Origin: Nitrospinae bacterium CG11_big_fil_rev_8_21_14_0_20_56_8 | GTDB taxonomy: Bacteria; Nitrospinota; Nitrospinia; Nitrospinales; VA-1 | Length of the DNA: 14,049 bases | Assembly: GCA_002796165.1 (NCBI GenBank) | Contig: PCWF01000032.1 | Location: 1-14,049 of the forward strand | Direction of reading: 5' to 3' | Shown: positions 12,880 to 14,049 of the stretch, piece by piece | How positions within the stretch are numbered: position 1 is the first letter of the stretch | How the letters are laid out: the number at the start of each line of letters is the position of its first letter | Made by a program: the position numbers and the translations under genes | The notes under the pieces: generated by a model | Database searches by the model: none | What the model was told of the DNA's origin: nothing | The model's input: the letters and a program-made list of their open reading frames with translations, nothing else

Positions 12880-14049
12880 ATGAATTGGAAAGCGCTTTCC
12901 CCGGCATCCCTGCAGGAAACCTTGGCCCGCTGGAGGGTGAGGGCCGAGGCCCGGTTCGAGGCCGTGAAGGGAAACCTGGCCGCCCGATTTGCCCCTTTCA
13001 TCCGGAAAACCGGGAAGGCCCCCGCCGTGCAGGAGGCCCCGGCGCGCACCCCGGCTGAACTCAAGTCCCTCGCCGAAAATTTCCGCAAGGAACTGGCCAA
13101 GTATCCTCACAATGCCGACCTGTATTACGACCTGGGCGAAGTCTTGATCGAAATGCACCGGTACGGCGAAGCGATCCAGACCCTCCGCGAATGTCTGAAG
13201 TGCAATCCGGAACATCCCAAAGGTGGATTCCAACTGGGGCGAGCGTGCGTCGAGATGGGACGCGACGACGAGGCGCTGGGGTTGCTGGAAAAGGCTCTGG
13301 AGAAAAATCCCGACAGCGACCTGGTGAAGAAATCCCTGGCGCGGGCCCACACCAACCTGTCCATCGCTTACGGGAGGAAAAAACGGCAACAGGACGCCAT
13401 GAAGCATTTTCAGGAAGCCGTGCGCCTCGTCCCCAGCTTCGGTCCCGCGCACCTGTCCATGGGTGTCTGCCATGCCGAGATGGGGCGTTACCCTGAGGCG
13501 CTGGAATCCTTTCGCGAATCTCTGCGGCTCGACAAAAATCTCATCGTCGACGCCAACTACTACATGGGGGGGGTATTCGCGAAGCTGGGAGACAGCAAGA
13601 AAGCCATCAAGCATTACCATGAAGCGATCTCGGTAACCTGCAAGTCGGCCATGCCTTACCTGAAGCTGGGCATGCTGTACGCCAAGCTGAAACGGTACAA
13701 GGAGGCGGTGGGTCCGCTCAAAATTGCCTTGAAGCTCAGCCCGACGCTGGCCAAGGAAGCCAATTACAAGCTTGGCGCCATTTTTATCGTGCTCAAGCAA
13801 TATGAAGAATCGATCGAATACCTGCGCGCGGCCTCTGAGATCAGCCCCGATAACGAGAAGGTTCTCGATACGCTCGCGCGGGGGTTGTTCGAAACGGCCA
13901 ACGTCAAAAACAAAGAGGAAAAATTTCCCGAGGCTCTTGAACTGTTGAAGGAGGCGGTGCGGTACGACCCTAAAAATCCGGGGTATCGGGTGGCGTTGGG
14001 GCAGGCGTTCGACCGGGCCGGGGAAGGTTACTTCGCCATCTTCCAATTC
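12880..14049 (+). CDS. TPR-repeat protein, 3' end cut by the window
   Basis: An open frame of 390 codons runs from ATG 12880 to the last base with no stop. Residues 1-60 are basic, Ala/Pro-rich and not repeat-like (MNWKALSPASLQ...), without a clear signal peptide or membrane helix, so the protein looks cytoplasmic. From about residue 65 on come eight or nine tetratricopeptide repeats with the usual 34-residue pattern, for example ADLYYDLGEVLIEMHRYGEA (79-98), PAHLSMGVCHAEMGRYPEAL (189-208), NYYMGGVFAKLGDSKKAI (226-243) and PYLKLGMLYAKLKRYKEAV (259-277). Repeats at about 153-186 and 325-364 carry short charged insertions (GRKKRQQDA, NKEEKFPEA). TPRs bind partner proteins; no enzymatic domain is seen in the visible part. 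The ribosome binding site is weak (GGAA, 12867-12870). An equally long open frame on the other strand is a shadow. Confidence 0.92.
   Translation, partial: MNWKALSPASLQETLARWRVRAEARFEAVKGNLAARFAPFIRKTGKAPAVQEAPARTPAELKSLAENFRKELAKYPHNADLYYDLGEVLIEMHRYGEAIQTLRECLKCNPEHPKGGFQLGRACVEMGRDDEALGLLEKALEKNPDSDLVKKSLARAHTNLSIAYGRKKRQQDAMKHFQEAVRLVPSFGPAHLSMGVCHAEMGRYPEALESFRESLRLDKNLIVDANYYMGGVFAKLGDSKKAIKHYHEAISVTCKSAMPYLKLGMLYAKLKRYKEAVGPLKIALKLSPTLAKEANYKLGAIFIVLKQYEESIEYLRAASEISPDNEKVLDTLARGLFETANVKNKEEKFPEALELLKEAVRYDPKNPGYRVALGQAFDRAGEGYFAIFQF

Noticed and set aside
12871..14046. A 391-codon open frame on the minus strand covering almost all of the TPR gene
   Set aside because: The plus strand encodes unmistakable TPR repeats through the whole stretch. 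The minus frame has no family character and is a product of GC-rich codon bias.

Overview
The window is about 14 kb of GC-rich, densely packed bacterial chromosome. Signal peptides, a periplasmic-type solute-binding domain, a periplasmic sensor domain and a DegT-type sugar aminotransferase point to a Gram-negative (diderm) bacterium. Gene content and the short palindromic intergenic repeats would fit lineages such as Nitrospinota, Nitrospirota or Desulfobacterota. That placement is inference, because no rRNA or other taxonomic marker is present. I found no phage, insertion sequence, CRISPR array, tRNA or rRNA.

Layout, left to right. Positions 1-270 hold no gene but are packed with inverted and tandem short repeats, including a hairpin plus T-run that reads leftward as a terminator. 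Then come a small DUF3311-like membrane protein and an overlapping sodium:solute symporter (271-2125), and purM for purine synthesis (2170-3270), whose sequence resembles the archaeal-type branch as I recall it. Next is a large membrane sensor histidine kinase of the HisKA_2 type (3392-5560), translationally coupled through ATGA to a two-helix membrane protein of unknown function (5557-6540). Its last 40 residues resemble the ribosomal protein L7/L12 C-terminal helix motif. uvrC lies on the minus strand (6606-8423), convergent with that pair and divergent from the next unit.

The next unit is a two-gene polar amino acid ABC importer: a binding protein fused to its permease (about 8503-10026), and an ATPase overlapping it by ATGA (10023-10778). 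After it come a small exported protein (10863-11585), a DegT/ArnB/PseC-like PLP aminotransferase (11654-12811) and a TPR-repeat protein that runs off the window end (12880-14049).

The genes do not form one pathway. They are mostly housekeeping (purM, uvrC) and sensing or transport modules. Tight couplings define three functional pairs: DUF3311-like protein with symporter, kinase with L7/L12-tailed membrane protein, and fused permease with ATPase. Apparent transcription starts share TAAAAT/TATAAT-like -10 hexamers 23-55 bp ahead of the start codons. The most interesting points are the kinase/membrane-protein pair, the loss in UvrC of the first cysteine of the conserved Fe-S cluster set, the divergent PurM, the fused ABC importer and the repeat block at the left edge. 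I see no convincing wholly new multi-gene system.
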